Shown: positions 53,292 through 64,000, counted from the stretch's first letter. The stretch: 64,000 bases of DNA from Litorihabitans aurantiacus (GCF_030161595.1 NZ_BSUM01000001.1:2108001-2172000), one strand, 5' to 3'. Notes: generated by a model not told the origin, from the sequence alone. Translations and numbers: made by a program.

Positions 53292-54265
53292 GTGGCTGAC
53301 TCCCCCGCACCCGTGACGACTCCGGCGCCCAGCGCGCCCCGGTCCGCCGTGTTCCTCGCGGCCCTCGCGACGGCGGCGGTCCCGGGCCTCGAGGTCGTCG
53401 CCACGCGGCACCCCCGGGGCGTGGAACCCGAGGTCGAGTTCACCGGTGTGCTGGACGCGAGCGGACGCAGCTGGGTCGTGCGCGCACCGCGGACCGTGGC
53501 CGCCGGCGCCGCGCTCGAGGCCGAGTGGGCCCTGCTCGCCGCGCTGGCCGAGGTCACGCGCGATGCTCCGCTCCCGTTCGACGTCGCGCGGCCGGCCGGG
53601 TTCGCCGACCTCGACGAGGGGGCCGCGCCGTCGTGCACCCCGACCTGCCCGGGCGCGACCTCCCGCTGCACCAGCTCGTCGGCGGACCGGGCCTGGCGGC
53701 CCACCTGGGACGCAGCATCGCCGCGCTGCACGAGCTCGACACCGCGACCGTCACCGACACGGGACTGCCCGGCTACACCGGCGAGGAGTGCCGGACCCGG
53801 CTGCTGGCGGAGCTGGACCTGATGGCGCAGACCGGGCGGGTGGCGCCCGAGGTGCTGCGCCGCTGGGAGGAGGCGCTGGAGGACGTGCGCGCCTGGCGCT
53901 TCCGGCCGACGTTCGTGCACGGCGACCTCTCCCCCGAACGCGTGCTGAGCGACCGGGAGCGCGTGCTCGCCGTCACCGACTTCACCTCCGCCCACGTCGG
54001 CGACCCCGCCGCTGACCTCGCCTGGCTCATCGCTGCAGCGCCCGAGGACGCGCTCGAGTCGGTGCTCGAGTCCTACGCCATGCACCGCGCCGAGGGTGCG
54101 GGGTCGATGCTGCTCGCGCGTGCGCAGCTGCTGAGCGAGATGGCGCTCGGCCGCTGGCTGCTCCACGGTCTGCGCACCGGAGACAGCCTGGTCATCGACG
54201 AGGCCGAGGCGATGCTGGCGGACCTGGCGATCGCCGTGGACGAGGCCGCGCCGATCATCGGCTGA
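53292..54265 (+). CDS. Aminoglycoside-phosphotransferase-fold protein, one apparent -1 frameshift
   Basis: 324 residues when a base is restored in the run of five G at 53618-53622. The first frame gives WVVRAPRTVAAGAALEAEWALLAAL, with a candidate helix-C Glu, and VARPAGFADLDEGG. The second gives VVHPDLPGRDLPLHQLVGG, FVHGDLSPERVL and VTDFTSAHVGDPAADLAW. The APH/choline-kinase fold is evident. The catalytic loop has the catalytic Asp but carries Arg where the usual HGDxxxxN has a metal-binding Asn. The DFG-equivalent Asp is present (TDFTS). Activity is therefore uncertain. The substrate is unknown. The GTG start at 53292 is likely. Confidence 0.82.
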
Positions 54266-54340
54266 CGTGCGGGCGGCGCCCGGCTGCAGAGCTCTGGACA
54301 GGCCGATCGACCCGACCAGACCCGACACCAGGAGGACCGG

Positions 54341-54754
54341 ATGCTCTCGGCAGGACGTGGACGCCCGCTGCCCGCCTCGGCCGTCGCCGCCCTCGGGGCC
54401 GCGCTGGCCTGGCTCGCGTGGCTCGGCTGGGACACGGAGTTCCAGACCGACCCCGCGACCGGTGACCAGAGCGGGCCGTACGAGCCGTGGCAGGTCGTCG
54501 GCTCGGTGCTGACCCTCGTGGCCGCGCTCGTGGTGGGTGGGCTGCTCGCGCGCTCGTGCGGCCCGTTCCTCGCGGCGCCCGCCGCCTACACGCTGGCCTT
54601 CGCCGTCACCGCGGGTCCGGGTGACAGCTCCGGACTGTGGCTCGTCGGGGCGCTGCTCGTCGCGCTGGGGACGGGAGCGCTCGCGGCGCTGGTCTTCCTG
54701 GTCCTGTGGCTGGTGCGACGCAGCCTCCGGGGTCGGTCAGCCACGCCGGGCTGA
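54341..54754 (+). CDS. Small membrane protein, function unknown
   Basis: 137 residues. Four hydrophobic segments (AVAALGAALAWLAWLGWDT, VVGSVLTLVAALVVGGLLA, FLAAPAAYTLAFAVTAGP and LVGALLVALGTGALAALVFLVLWLV) are separated by a short loop with TEFQTDPATGDQSGPYEPWQV. The family is not recognised. It follows the phosphotransferase by 75 bp and converges on adnB with 22 bp between. The ATG at 54341 is preceded by AGGAGG-like bases at 54331-54336. Confidence 0.65.
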   Translation: MLSAGRGRPLPASAVAALGAALAWLAWLGWDTEFQTDPATGDQSGPYEPWQVVGSVLTLVAALVVGGLLARSCGPFLAAPAAYTLAFAVTAGPGDSSGLWLVGALLVALGTGALAALVFLVLWLVRRSLRGRSATPG

Positions 54755-54776
54755 CATCGGGCTCGTCCCGCTCGGG

Positions 54777-57700
54777 TCAGCGCCCGTCCACCGGCGCCGC
54801 CCCGGATGCGGACGCTGCCGTGCGCAGCTCGCCGAGCCGTTCCCCGACGAGCGCCTCGACCTCGGCCTCGCCGAGCATCGGGGCGTCGTGCGCCTGGCCC
54901 ACCCCGACGAAGTGGAACGACGCCGCGACGCGCTCGATCGGCACGCCGTGCAGGCGCGACCAGCCGAGGCGGTACAGCGCGAGCTGGAGCTCGCGCGCCG
55001 CCCGGGCGCGCTCGCCGCGCGCGGGGGCACCGGTCTTCCAGTCAACGACGTGCACGAGCGGCGGCTCCCCGACCTCCGGCACGGGCCCGACCCACGGGAA
55101 GACGGCGTCGATGCGGCACCGGACGCTCGTGCCCGCGACCGGGGTCTCGACGTCGGCCTCGATCGCGATCGGCTCGCGATCCGCCCACGGCGAGGCGAGG
55201 AACGCGGACTGCAGCGCGGCCAGCTCTTCGTCGCCCGCCACGACGTCGGCGAGATCGAGGTCGTCGACGTCGAGCAGCGCGGCGCGCGCGAAGTGGCGCT
55301 CGACCCACGCGTGGAACTGAGTGCCGCGCCGGGTGTGGGCCGACGGGCGCGACGGGATCGGGCGGCGGCGGTCGAGCGCGAAGGCGTGCGGGTCGCTCGC
55401 GAGCGCGACGACGGCCGAGGCCGACAGGTGCTCCGGGTCCGCGGCCGTCCGCGCGCGCCCCGCCTCCTCGAGCTCGGCCAGCAGGGTCTCGGCCTGCCAG
55501 CGCCACTGCACGACGACCGGGTCGCCCGTGGTGGTGCGCTGCGGCTCGGGCGGTCCGTCGGTCGGTGCGGCCGACGTGACCGGCGGGACGAGACCTGCTG
55601 CGCGACGCAGCTCCCGCGCGAGGTCGGGGTCGGGCGCCACGGGCCACGTGGCCGTCACGGGAGCGGGTGGCTCGATCTCGGTCGGCGCGTGCTCGAGCGC
55701 GTCGGGCGCCGTCCCGGGCAGCGGCGAAGCGGCCCCGGCGGCCACGAGCGCGCGCAGGAAGCGCGAGGGCTCGTTGACCTTCGTGCGCCCGGAGAACCAG
55801 CACCCGGTGAGCACGAGGATCGAGCGCGCGCGGGTGAACGCGACGTACGCGAGCCGGCGCTCCTCGCGGAGCGCTCGCTCGCCGTCGGCACGCTTGAAGT
55901 CGGCCAGCGCGTCCCGCACCTCCGCGTGGTCCGCACCCGGCCCGATCTCAAGGTCGGGCAGGTGCGCGGCGTCGCCCCGCATCTCGTACGGCAGCGCCTC
56001 CAGCGAGGTGGTCCACCCCGACGAGCTGGGCTGCCCCTTCGCCGTCGAGATGCTCGGGAAGTCGCTCTCCACCAGGCCGACGACACCGACGACGTCCCAC
56101 TCCAGGCCCTTGGCGGCGTGGACGGTCATGATCTGCACGCAGGACGGGTCGGGTTCGCTCGCGGCGACGTCGAGGCCGCGCTCGTACTCGTCCGCGGCGT
56201 CGAGCCAGGCGAGGAACGAGCCGAGCGTGGGTGAGGGCGACCCCGCCTCGAACTCGGCGGCCACGACGGCCAGCTCGTCGAGGTCGGCCCGCCCGTGGGC
56301 GGCGCCGCCGGCGTGCGCGTGCACCTCGAGGTCGAGCCCGATCGCCTGCTCGACGGCGACGACCAGGTCCGCGAGCGCCAGGTGCGTCAGGCCACGCACG
56401 TCGCGCAGGAGCGTGCCGGCGTGCCGCAGCCGCGCCAGACCCTCGGGCGTGAACGTGCGACCGCGGTCGGAGGTCCACCCCTCGTCCGCCGGCAGCATCT
56501 CGAGCGCCTCGACGATGCTGGCGCTGTCGGTGTCCTCGCGGGCGGCGCCCTCGGGGCGTCGGGCGGCGGTCCGCCGCCGGGCCAGGTCAGCCAGCGCGAA
56601 CAGGTCGCTCGCGCCGAGGCGGTAGGCCGGCCCGGTCAGGAGGCGGAGCAGCGCGTCACCCCGCGCGGGGTCGTAGGCCGTGGTGAGGACGGCGCGCACG
56701 TCGCTGACCTCGGGCGTGCGCAGCAGCCCGGCGAGCCCGACCACCTGGGCCGGCACGCCGTGCTCGGCGAGCGCCGCGCGCACGGCCTCGAACTGGCTGC
56801 GCTTGCGGCACAGGACGGCGGCCGTCCGCTCCCCCGGCTGCCAGGCGGTCCGCAGGGCGCGGGCGAGCGCGGTGGCCTCGCCGGCGCTGTCGTCCGCGAA
56901 CGTCCAGCGGACGACGCCCGTACCCGCGCCCGGGCGCGGCAGGAGCGGGGGGACGTCGACAGCTGGGGCAGCAGGGGCGGCACGGGCGGCTGACTCGCCA
57001 GTGGCGTCCTCCGGCGCAACATCTGCGGCGGCGACCTCGGCGGTCGACGCACCCGGCGCGTCACGGACGTCGGCCGACACCGGCTCCGGTGCTCCGTCGA
57101 CGGCGCGCAGCGGTGCGGACGTGAGGTTGGCCGCCGCGAGGATGGCCTCGTCGTTGCGCCACGACGTCGTCAGGTGCGCGACGGGTGCCGCCCTGCCGTC
57201 CGCCCGGGGGAACTGCTCGGGGAAGGACAGCAGCGCACCCGCGCTCGCCCCGCGCCAGCCGTAGATGCCCTGGTGCGGGTCGCCCACCGCCGTCACGGCG
57301 TGACCGTGGGCGAACAGCGCGCGCAGCATCTCCAGCTGCGCGACCGAGGTGTCCTGGTACTCGTCGAGCAGGACGACGCGGGCGGCGTCGCGCTCCCCTG
57401 CCCCACCACCGTGAACTCCCGGGCCAGCCTGGCGGCGGCGGCGACCTGGTCGGGGAAGTCCATGGCGGCGCGGGCGCGCTTGCCGGCCGCGAACTCCGCC
57501 ACGAGCGGCATGAGGCTCGCCCGGTCCCGCAACGAGGTGATGACCTTCGCGACGTCGGCGTAGGGCTCCTTCTTGCGCGCGGTGGGCAGCGCGTCGGCCA
57601 GCCCGTCCGCGATCCGGTGCAGCTCGGCCGCAGCGGCCTCCGGCGTCGTGAGGTGCTCGGCCAGCTCGCCCGCCAGCGTGACGACGGCGCGCACCACCGT

Positions 57701-58234
57701 GATCGGCGCCTTCGCGACGTCGAGGTCCCCGCTCCAGCGCTCCACGACCTGGGTGGCGACCTGGTAGCGGCCCGCCTCGCTCAGCAGGGTCTGGTCGGCC
57801 TCGATGCCGAGGCGCACGCCGTGGTCGTTCACGAGCTGGCCCGCATAGGCGTTGTAGGTGGAGATCCGCGGGCGCTCGGTGAGGTGGGCGTGGTGGTCGA
57901 CGTCGCCTCGACCTCCGCCGCCCTCGACCCCGTCCCGCGCCGCGCGCCAGCGCGCGAGCGCCCGCAGGTGGCGCTCGATGCGGCCGGCGAGCTCCGAGGC
58001 GGCCTTGCGCGTGAAGGTCAGGCCGAGGATCTCCGACGGCGCGACGATCTCGTTGGCCACGAGGTAGACCACGCGGTCGGTCATCGTGGCCGTCTTGCCC
58101 GACCCGGCGCCGGCCACGACGAGCATGGGCTCCAGCGGCGCCTCGATCACCGCAACCTGCTGGTCGGTCGGCTCCGGCTTGCCCAGCACGGCAGCCAGCT
58201 CGCGCGCCCCGATCACACCTTCCGCTCCGCTCAC
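54777..58234 (-). CDS. adnB: AdnB-like UvrD helicase with RecB nuclease, one apparent -1 frameshift
   Basis: 1,152 residues when a base is restored in the run of four C at 57395-57398 (plus strand). The first frame has TDQQVAVIEAPLEPMLVVAGAGSGKTATM (Walker A intact) and LTFTRKAASELAGRI. The second joins at GQG|ERDAARVVLLDEYQDTS (Walker B intact), followed by GDPHQGIYGWRGA and TVHAAKGLEWDVVGV. The C-terminal nuclease is HVVDWKTGAPARG...QLALYRL (D-x-K). AdnA/AdnB resect DNA double-strand ends during recombination repair, and this subunit carries the working motor. The GTG start overlaps the adnA stop as GTGA. Confidence 0.92.
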
Positions 58235-61200
58235 GGTCCCACCACCCGCGCTCCGGCGTCCTGCGCCGGGCAGCTGCTCGCCACCGGACAGCTCCCGCAG
58301 TACGGTCCCGCCGTCGCCACGAAGGCCGCGGACGCCATCGTGTCGGCCGAGTCGGCCACGAGCCTGCTGGTCCACGGATCCTCCGGGGTGGGGGGCGCCT
58401 GGTCCCGCAGGCCGTGCTTCGCCGCCGTGCCGTCGACGTAGGCGAGCCGCGCACCCCCGACCACCGACCCCGGGAAACCGCCCGCCAGCACCGCCTCCTG
58501 GTAGGCGGCGAGCTGCGGGTGGTGCTCGGCGTCGGCGACGCTCACGCGGGTCGCGGAGGTCTTGAGATCGACGATCCGCACCGCGCCGTCGTCCAGGTGC
58601 TCGACGCGGTCGACGCGACCCGTGAGATCCGCACGGCCCACGGTGACCTCGAACGCCTGCTCCGTCTCGACCGCGCCCGGCACGCCCGCGACGTACTCGG
58701 CGAGCAGCCGTACCATGTTCTCCGCCCGCCTGCGCTGCAGCCGCGAGGGCCAGGTGTCCGCGAGCCCGAGCCCCGACCACCGCGCGTCGAGCTCCGCGAG
58801 CATCTCCGCCTCGCTGCCGTGCGGGAGGTCGGCCGCGATCCCGTGCACGAGCGTGCCCAGCTCGGCGACGACCGAGGTCCCGGAACGCCCGCCCGCGCTC
58901 GTGAGAGCCCACTTCAGCGCGCACTGGTCGAGCGTGGTCAGGTCGGACGGCGTCATCCGCACCTGCTCCTCCTCGCTCCACAGGGCGCGCGTGCTCGAGT
59001 CGACGGCCGTGCCCCACCACGAGCTCGGATCGGCGCCCGGGACCGCGTGCGCCGCCAGGAGCTGCAGGAGCTCACCGGCTGTCGCCGCGCGGCGCGAGCT
59101 CGTCGGGTGGAGCGCCTCCCGGCGCAGGGCCGCCGTCAGGCCGCGCAGGTCGAGCGCGGGGGGTACGGGTTGCACCGGTCGGTCGTCCTCGGCGTCGATC
59201 GGTGGCGGGTCGATGATGTCGAGGAGCCCCGAGGGGCGCGTGTCGGCGTCCTGGACCGCCGTCACGAGGAGGTGGGCGCGCGTGCGGCTGACGGCGCCGG
59301 CGAGCAGGCGCAGCTCGTCGGCGAGCACCGCGCGCCTCGCGTCCACGGGTCGTACGACGCCGTCGCCCCGCCCCGTCGCGATGTCGCTGACGCCCACGGG
59401 GTCGAGCAGCCGCGCTCGCAGCCGCAGGTCCGGCCAGACGTCCTCCTGCACGCCGGCGACGACGACGACGTCCCACTCCAGCCCGGCGGCCGAGGCCGCC
59501 GTCACCACGGTGACGGCCTCCCCACGCTGTCCCGTGGCCGCGAGCGTGTCGGAGGCGAACTCCTGCGCCTCGAGGTAGGTCGAGAACGCCGCGATCTCGG
59601 CTCCCTGCTGGCGCGCGGTGAAGGACTCGGCCGCGCGGAAGAGCGCGAGCACGGCGTCGAGGTCGGCGTCGGCGCGTTCGGCCGCGGCCCCCGTGCCCAG
59701 GGCTCGCTGCCGCCAGGCGGCGGCGAGCCCGGTCGCGTCCCAGACCGCCCAGAGCACGCTCTCGAGGTTCGCGTCGGCCTGCGCGAGCGCGCCACGGCCC
59801 GCCCGCAGCACGCGCGTCACACGCCGCAGCCCCGTGCGCAGCCGGTGCGGCACCTCGGCCGCGACGTCGTCGGCCAGCACCGCCTCCACCAGCAGCTCCT
59901 CGCTGGCACGGGTGCCTCCGGCCGCCGCCTCCGCGCCGCGCAGCGCGCGGCGCAGCGCCCGCATGCCGACGGGGTCGAGCCCGCCGATCGGGGAGAGCAG
60001 AAGTTCGGTGACCTCCTCGGGCGGGAGGTCGCCGTCCCCGTCCTCACCGTCCCGCCCGCCCGCCGCCGCGAGGGCCAGGGCGCGCAGGAGGGGCCGGACG
60101 GCGGGCTCCTCGCGCAGCGGCACCTCGCCCTGCGCCGTGGCCACCGGCACGCCGCCGGCGCGCAGCCCGCGGCGCAGCGCGGCCACCTGGCCGCTGGCGC
60201 GCACGAGGACGGCCATCGACCCCCACCCGATCCCGTCCCGCAGCCGGTGGGTGCGCAGCGTGCGGGCGATGGCGCGCGCCTCCTCCGGGACGCTGCGCAG
60301 CACCGAGACGGTGACGCTCGAGGTCGGCGGGGCGTCGGGGTCGTGCGTGCGCACGGGACGCGCGCGCCGCCGGCGCACGTCACCGAGCGCCGGGAGCCCC
60401 GCGGTCACGGCGTCCACGACGTCGCGCAGCCGGTCGTCGCCGCGCCACACGGTCGGCAGCACGTGCGCCTCCGCGCCGAACTCGCCCACCACCTCGTCGG
60501 CTGCAGAGGAGCGACTGGCCCGACCAGCCCTGCCGCCGCGACCCCCGCTCGGCCACGCGATGCCGCCCAGCACACCGGCAGGCCCGGTGGTGGCGCGGTC
60601 GAGCAGCGCGGGGACGGCGCCGCGGAAGGTCTGGACCGCGACGTCGGGATCGCCCAGCAGGAGCAGCCGAGCGCCGTCGTCGGCGAGCACGCGCAGCAGC
60701 CGCGCGGTCGCGAGCGTCGCGTCCTGGTAGTCGTCGTGCACGACGACGCGCATCCGCGGGCGAGGGTGCCCGGGGAGGTCGTCCTCCCAGGCCGCGAGCG
60801 CCGCCACCGCCTCGTCGAGGATCGTGGCGACGTCGTAGCGCCGGCCGCGGTCAGGCGTCGTCTCCCCCAGTCGTGTGATCTCCTCGTACTCGGTCAGGAC
60901 GCGGCCGGCCGCCGACCAGGCGGGGCGTCCGTGCCGCTCACCGCGGCGCACGAGCTCGGGCCCGTCCCATCCCGCCTCGGCGGCGCGCATGAGGAGGTCG
61001 CGCAGCTCGTGACGGAAGGTCGACAGGGTCAGCGCGGCCTCCGGGACGTCCGCGGGCCACCCCGGATCGCGGCCGACGCCGAGCGCGTGCCCGGCCAGCA
61101 TCTCGGTCAGCACCGCGTCCTGGTCCGCCCCGGTGAGCATCGTGGGCGGCGGCTCGCCCAGGAGCGCGGCCCGCGCCCGCAGCACCGAGAACGCGAACGA

Positions 61201-61557
61201 CGCCGGCGTGCGCACCAGCACCCGCCCGACGGTGACGGGGAGCCGCTGCGCGAGCTGGTCGCGCAGCCGTCCCGCCGCACGACGCGTGGGGGCGAGCAGC
61301 AGGAGGTCGTCGGTTCCGCCGTCGCCCGCCAGCGCAGCCATGGCCTCCAGCGCCACCGTGCTGCGGCCGCTGCCGGGGGCGCCGAGGACGACGTGGTGGC
61401 CACCGCCGAGCACCGCCGCCACGACGGCCGACATCGCCCTCGCGCCCTCCTCCGCCGCGGCGGGGTCGGGGGCGCGGGCGCCCTCGAGGGCGGGCGTCGC
61501 GCTGGCGGAGGCTGTCACGGAACCGATCCCATCACGCACCTCCGACATCGACGCCAT
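58231..61557 (-). CDS. adnA: AdnA-like UvrD-family helicase/nuclease with Fe-S cysteines
   Basis: 1,108 residues from the ATG at 61557, chosen for a GGAGG 7 bp upstream. The Walker A is GAPGSGRS, with Arg in place of Lys. Motif II reads VVHDDYQDA rather than DEYQD. Both suggest a weakened motor. VVTAASAAGLEWDVVVVAGVQEDVWPD is the motif V/VI region. The C-terminal RecB-like nuclease has IVDLKTSAT with QLAAYQEAV. Cysteines in LDQCALKW and YCGSCPVASSCPAQ could bind a [4Fe-4S] cluster, as in AddB-type nucleases. It pairs with AdnB. The divergent DUF3107 gene lies 95 bp away. Confidence 0.9.
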   Translation of the reverse strand: MASMSEVRDGIGSVTASASATPALEGARAPDPAAAEEGARAMSAVVAAVLGGGHHVVLGAPGSGRSTVALEAMAALAGDGGTDDLLLLAPTRRAAGRLRDQLAQRLPVTVGRVLVRTPASFAFSVLRARAALLGEPPPTMLTGADQDAVLTEMLAGHALGVGRDPGWPADVPEAALTLSTFRHELRDLLMRAAEAGWDGPELVRRGERHGRPAWSAAGRVLTEYEEITRLGETTPDRGRRYDVATILDEAVAALAAWEDDLPGHPRPRMRVVVHDDYQDATLATARLLRVLADDGARLLLLGDPDVAVQTFRGAVPALLDRATTGPAGVLGGIAWPSGGRGGRAGRASRSSAADEVVGEFGAEAHVLPTVWRGDDRLRDVVDAVTAGLPALGDVRRRRARPVRTHDPDAPPTSSVTVSVLRSVPEEARAIARTLRTHRLRDGIGWGSMAVLVRASGQVAALRRGLRAGGVPVATAQGEVPLREEPAVRPLLRALALAAAGGRDGEDGDGDLPPEEVTELLLSPIGGLDPVGMRALRRALRGAEAAAGGTRASEELLVEAVLADDVAAEVPHRLRTGLRRVTRVLRAGRGALAQADANLESVLWAVWDATGLAAAWRQRALGTGAAAERADADLDAVLALFRAAESFTARQQGAEIAAFSTYLEAQEFASDTLAATGQRGEAVTVVTAASAAGLEWDVVVVAGVQEDVWPDLRLRARLLDPVGVSDIATGRGDGVVRPVDARRAVLADELRLLAGAVSRTRAHLLVTAVQDADTRPSGLLDIIDPPPIDAEDDRPVQPVPPALDLRGLTAALRREALHPTSSRRAATAGELLQLLAAHAVPGADPSSWWGTAVDSSTRALWSEEEQVRMTPSDLTTLDQCALKWALTSAGGRSGTSVVAELGTLVHGIAADLPHGSEAEMLAELDARWSGLGLADTWPSRLQRRRAENMVRLLAEYVAGVPGAVETEQAFEVTVGRADLTGRVDRVEHLDDGAVRIVDLKTSATRVSVADAEHHPQLAAYQEAVLAGGFPGSVVGGARLAYVDGTAAKHGLRDQAPPTPEDPWTSRLVADSADTMASAAFVATAGPYCGSCPVASSCPAQDAGARVVGP

Positions 61558-61651
61558 CGCCGTCCCTCCGGTGGTCGCCACCTCGCACCCGGGAGTGCGC
61601 CCCCAGCGAACGGCACCGCACTCGTGCGCGGGCGCTGCCTACGATGACGCC

Positions 61652-61879
61652 ATGGAGATCACGATCGGAATCCGCCAGGTGGCCCGCGAGCTGACCCTGG
61701 AGACCAACCAGTCGGCCGACGAGGTGACGGCGGCCGTGGAGAAGGCGCTGGGTGGCGCGATCCTCGACCTCACGGACAGCCGCGGTCGCCGCGTCGTGGT
61801 GCCGTCGGAGGCCATCGGCTACGTCGAGCTGGGCGCCGAAGAGACGCGTCGCGTGGGGTTCGGCACCGTCGCGGGCTGA
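61652..61879 (+). CDS. DUF3107 small conserved actinobacterial protein
   Basis: 75 residues. EITIGIRQVARELTLETNQSADEVTAAVEKAL and GRRVVVPSEAIGYVELGAEETRRVGFG match the DUF3107 family, found almost only in actinobacteria and located near adnAB in relatives. It is a small alpha/beta protein of unknown role. The ATG at 61652 lies 95 bp from adnA's start. Confidence 0.92.
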   Translation: MEITIGIRQVARELTLETNQSADEVTAAVEKALGGAILDLTDSRGRRVVVPSEAIGYVELGAEETRRVGFGTVAG

Positions 61880-61943
61880 CGCCCGGGGCGGGGGCGGGTC
61901 GGCACGTCCGGTCCGCCCCGCCCGTCCGACGCCGGTCAGGCGG

Positions 61944-62654
61944 TCAGGCCGTCAGGTCGAGCCGCTTCATCCGGCGCGCGTGCTCGCTCGTGAGCCGACC
62001 GGTCAGCGCGGTGACGTGCTCGGGCGTCCACGGCCCGGCGGCGCCCGCCGCCAGCGCGGCCACCTCGGGGTGCACGGCGAGCAGCCGGGCGGTGATCCCC
62101 AGCCCCTCGCCGACCACGCGGCGGCCCCAGAGCGCGAGCCGGGCGGCGAGCTGCGGCTCCGCCGCGATCACGGGGGTCAGCGCGGCGACGACGACGTCGC
62201 CCCAGCCCTTGTCCGCGAGCGCCGCAGCGGCGACCTCCTGCGACCGACCGGTCAGCCCCGCCGCGAGCTCGCGCTGCAGGTCCAGCACGATCCCGTACCC
62301 GATGTAGGTCTTCACCAGGCGCTCCCACCAGTCGCGGGGCACCAGGCGCGCGTCGAACTCCGCGAGCAGCTCGCGGAAGCTCCAGATGCTGTCGTCGAGC
62401 GCCTCGGGGTCCGCGCCGAGGGCCCGCGCCCGCTCCTCGACCGCACCGAGCGGGGCCAGCTCACCCGCCGCCAGGCGCGAGAGCGTGATGCGCATGCGCA
62501 GCTCGGGGGCGTGCGCGGCGTCGTCGGCCAGGCGCGCGAAACTCGCGAGCTCGCCGGCCGCGACCAGGGCGAGCACCTCGATCTCCCCGGCCGAGGACGA
62601 GGGTGGGGACGCGCCGTCGGGCGCCTGGTCGGTGGCGGGCTCGGGCGCAGACAT
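61944..62654 (-). CDS. Ferritin-like-fold protein (MiaE/DUF455-like)
   Basis: 236 residues. An acidic/Ser-rich N-terminal tail precedes helices with EIEVLALVAAGELASFARLADDAAHAPELRMR, LLAEFDARLVPRDWWERLVKTYIGYGIVLDL and HVTALTGRLTSEHARRMKRLDL. The spacing of Glu and His resembles the ferritin-like (MiaE-type) diiron fold. Whether the iron ligands are complete cannot be judged by eye. The substrate is unknown. It is divergent from the DEAD-box helicase, with 204 bp between the starts. Confidence 0.75.
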   Translation of the reverse strand: MSAPEPATDQAPDGASPPSSSAGEIEVLALVAAGELASFARLADDAAHAPELRMRITLSRLAAGELAPLGAVEERARALGADPEALDDSIWSFRELLAEFDARLVPRDWWERLVKTYIGYGIVLDLQRELAAGLTGRSQEVAAAALADKGWGDVVVAALTPVIAAEPQLAARLALWGRRVVGEGLGITARLLAVHPEVAALAAGAAGPWTPEHVTALTGRLTSEHARRMKRLDLTA

Positions 62655-62858
62655 GAGCGCCAGCCTAGCCGCCGCGCCACGGGGCACTAGAGTGGGGCCG
62701 ACACAGGTTGCCCGGTCGCTCCTTGAGCCCCTGCCTCTGCCCGGCCGCTCGAACGGTCGGCTCGATAAACCGCGATCGGCTGCCGCCACCCGGCGCTGGT
62801 CCCGCCGCGGACGGCCACGGCCGGCACGCGAGGACGGTGCCACGAGAGCAAGGCACTC
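62655..62858 (+). promoter_or_regulatory. Divergent promoter region and helicase leader
   Basis: 204 bp between the ferritin-like gene and the DEAD-box gene. A more AT-rich patch (GATAAACC, 62763-62770) could be part of a promoter for the helicase. No clear terminator or operator is seen. Confidence 0.4.

Positions 62859-64000
<1,142 letters not shown>

Noticed and set aside
1396-57398. Programmed -1 frameshifting in many genes
   Set aside because: The breaks are spread over unrelated genes and domains, and thirteen of the fourteen lie in or beside G/C runs with no slippery heptamer; missing bases explain them better.
58414-61647. 1,077-residue plus-strand frame across adnA
   Set aside because: It is an antisense shadow of adnA with His/Arg-rich low-complexity content.

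Overview
This is a very GC-rich window (about three quarters G+C by eye) from an actinobacterium. The markers are two WhiB-family Fe-S regulators (WhiB1-like and WhiB7-like), a PdtaS-type histidine kinase, a mycoredoxin, an AdnA/AdnB-type helicase-nuclease pair, UPF0182, DUF3107 and PPA1309-family proteins, and many GTG starts. A free-living, sugar-degrading Micrococcales (Cellulomonas-like) is a reasonable guess, but no ribosomal RNA is present to confirm it.

Layout. 0-8 kb: the 3' part of a succinate dehydrogenase/fumarate reductase flavoprotein, an SRAP (YedK/HMCES) protein, a LiaS/NarL-type two-component pair and an FHA-FtsK/EssC-like ATPase. 8-13 kb: whiB1 facing pdtaS across a strong terminator, then a DUF222/HNH (13E12-type) gene with an internal 42-bp repeat and a heptanucleotide satellite upstream. 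13-19 kb: putA divergent from a PAS-AraC regulator, then GNAT, OsmC and dihydrofolate reductase. 19-24.5 kb: a tightly coupled DUF4129 / MoxR / DUF58 membrane operon and a formamidopyrimidine-DNA glycosylase. 24.5-26 kb: a MarR-type regulator (with an in-frame TAG) divergent from two unrecognised genes over a perfect 7-3-7 palindrome. 26-39 kb: a divergent LacI-controlled sugar locus. One arm has a sugar ABC importer, GH3, GH125 and RidA. The other has LacI, a GH5-like hydrolase, a DSD1/D-serine-dehydratase-like PLP enzyme and an N-acyl-D-amino-acid deacylase. 39-64 kb: initiator tRNA-Met and a block of actinobacterial core genes (UPF0182, PPA1309, DinB, YlbL-type protease, DUF2342, YgjP-like protease, a ThiF-like protein, whiB7, uvrD2, mycoredoxin, nudC, adnB, adnA, DUF3107, a ferritin-like protein and a DEAD-box helicase). 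As far as I recall, the same families lie together in Mycobacterium.

How the genes work together. The 26-39 kb locus looks like a single intracellular catabolic unit. Imported glycans would be trimmed by three cytoplasmic glycosidases, while a deacylase, a PLP dehydratase and RidA would handle an N-acyl-D-amino-acid part. This is the best candidate for an undescribed system. The most interesting regulatory element is the whiB7 leader, where a 32-codon upstream ORF has its ribosome-binding site inside a long-range hairpin.

Data quality. Thirteen otherwise intact genes are broken by fourteen apparent single-base deletions. Thirteen of the fourteen fall in or next to G/C runs of 4-5, and in every case adding back the missing base(s) gives a whole number of codons. 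These look like uncorrected homopolymer errors rather than pseudogenes. Such genes are annotated below as one CDS spanning both frames, with the suspected site given.
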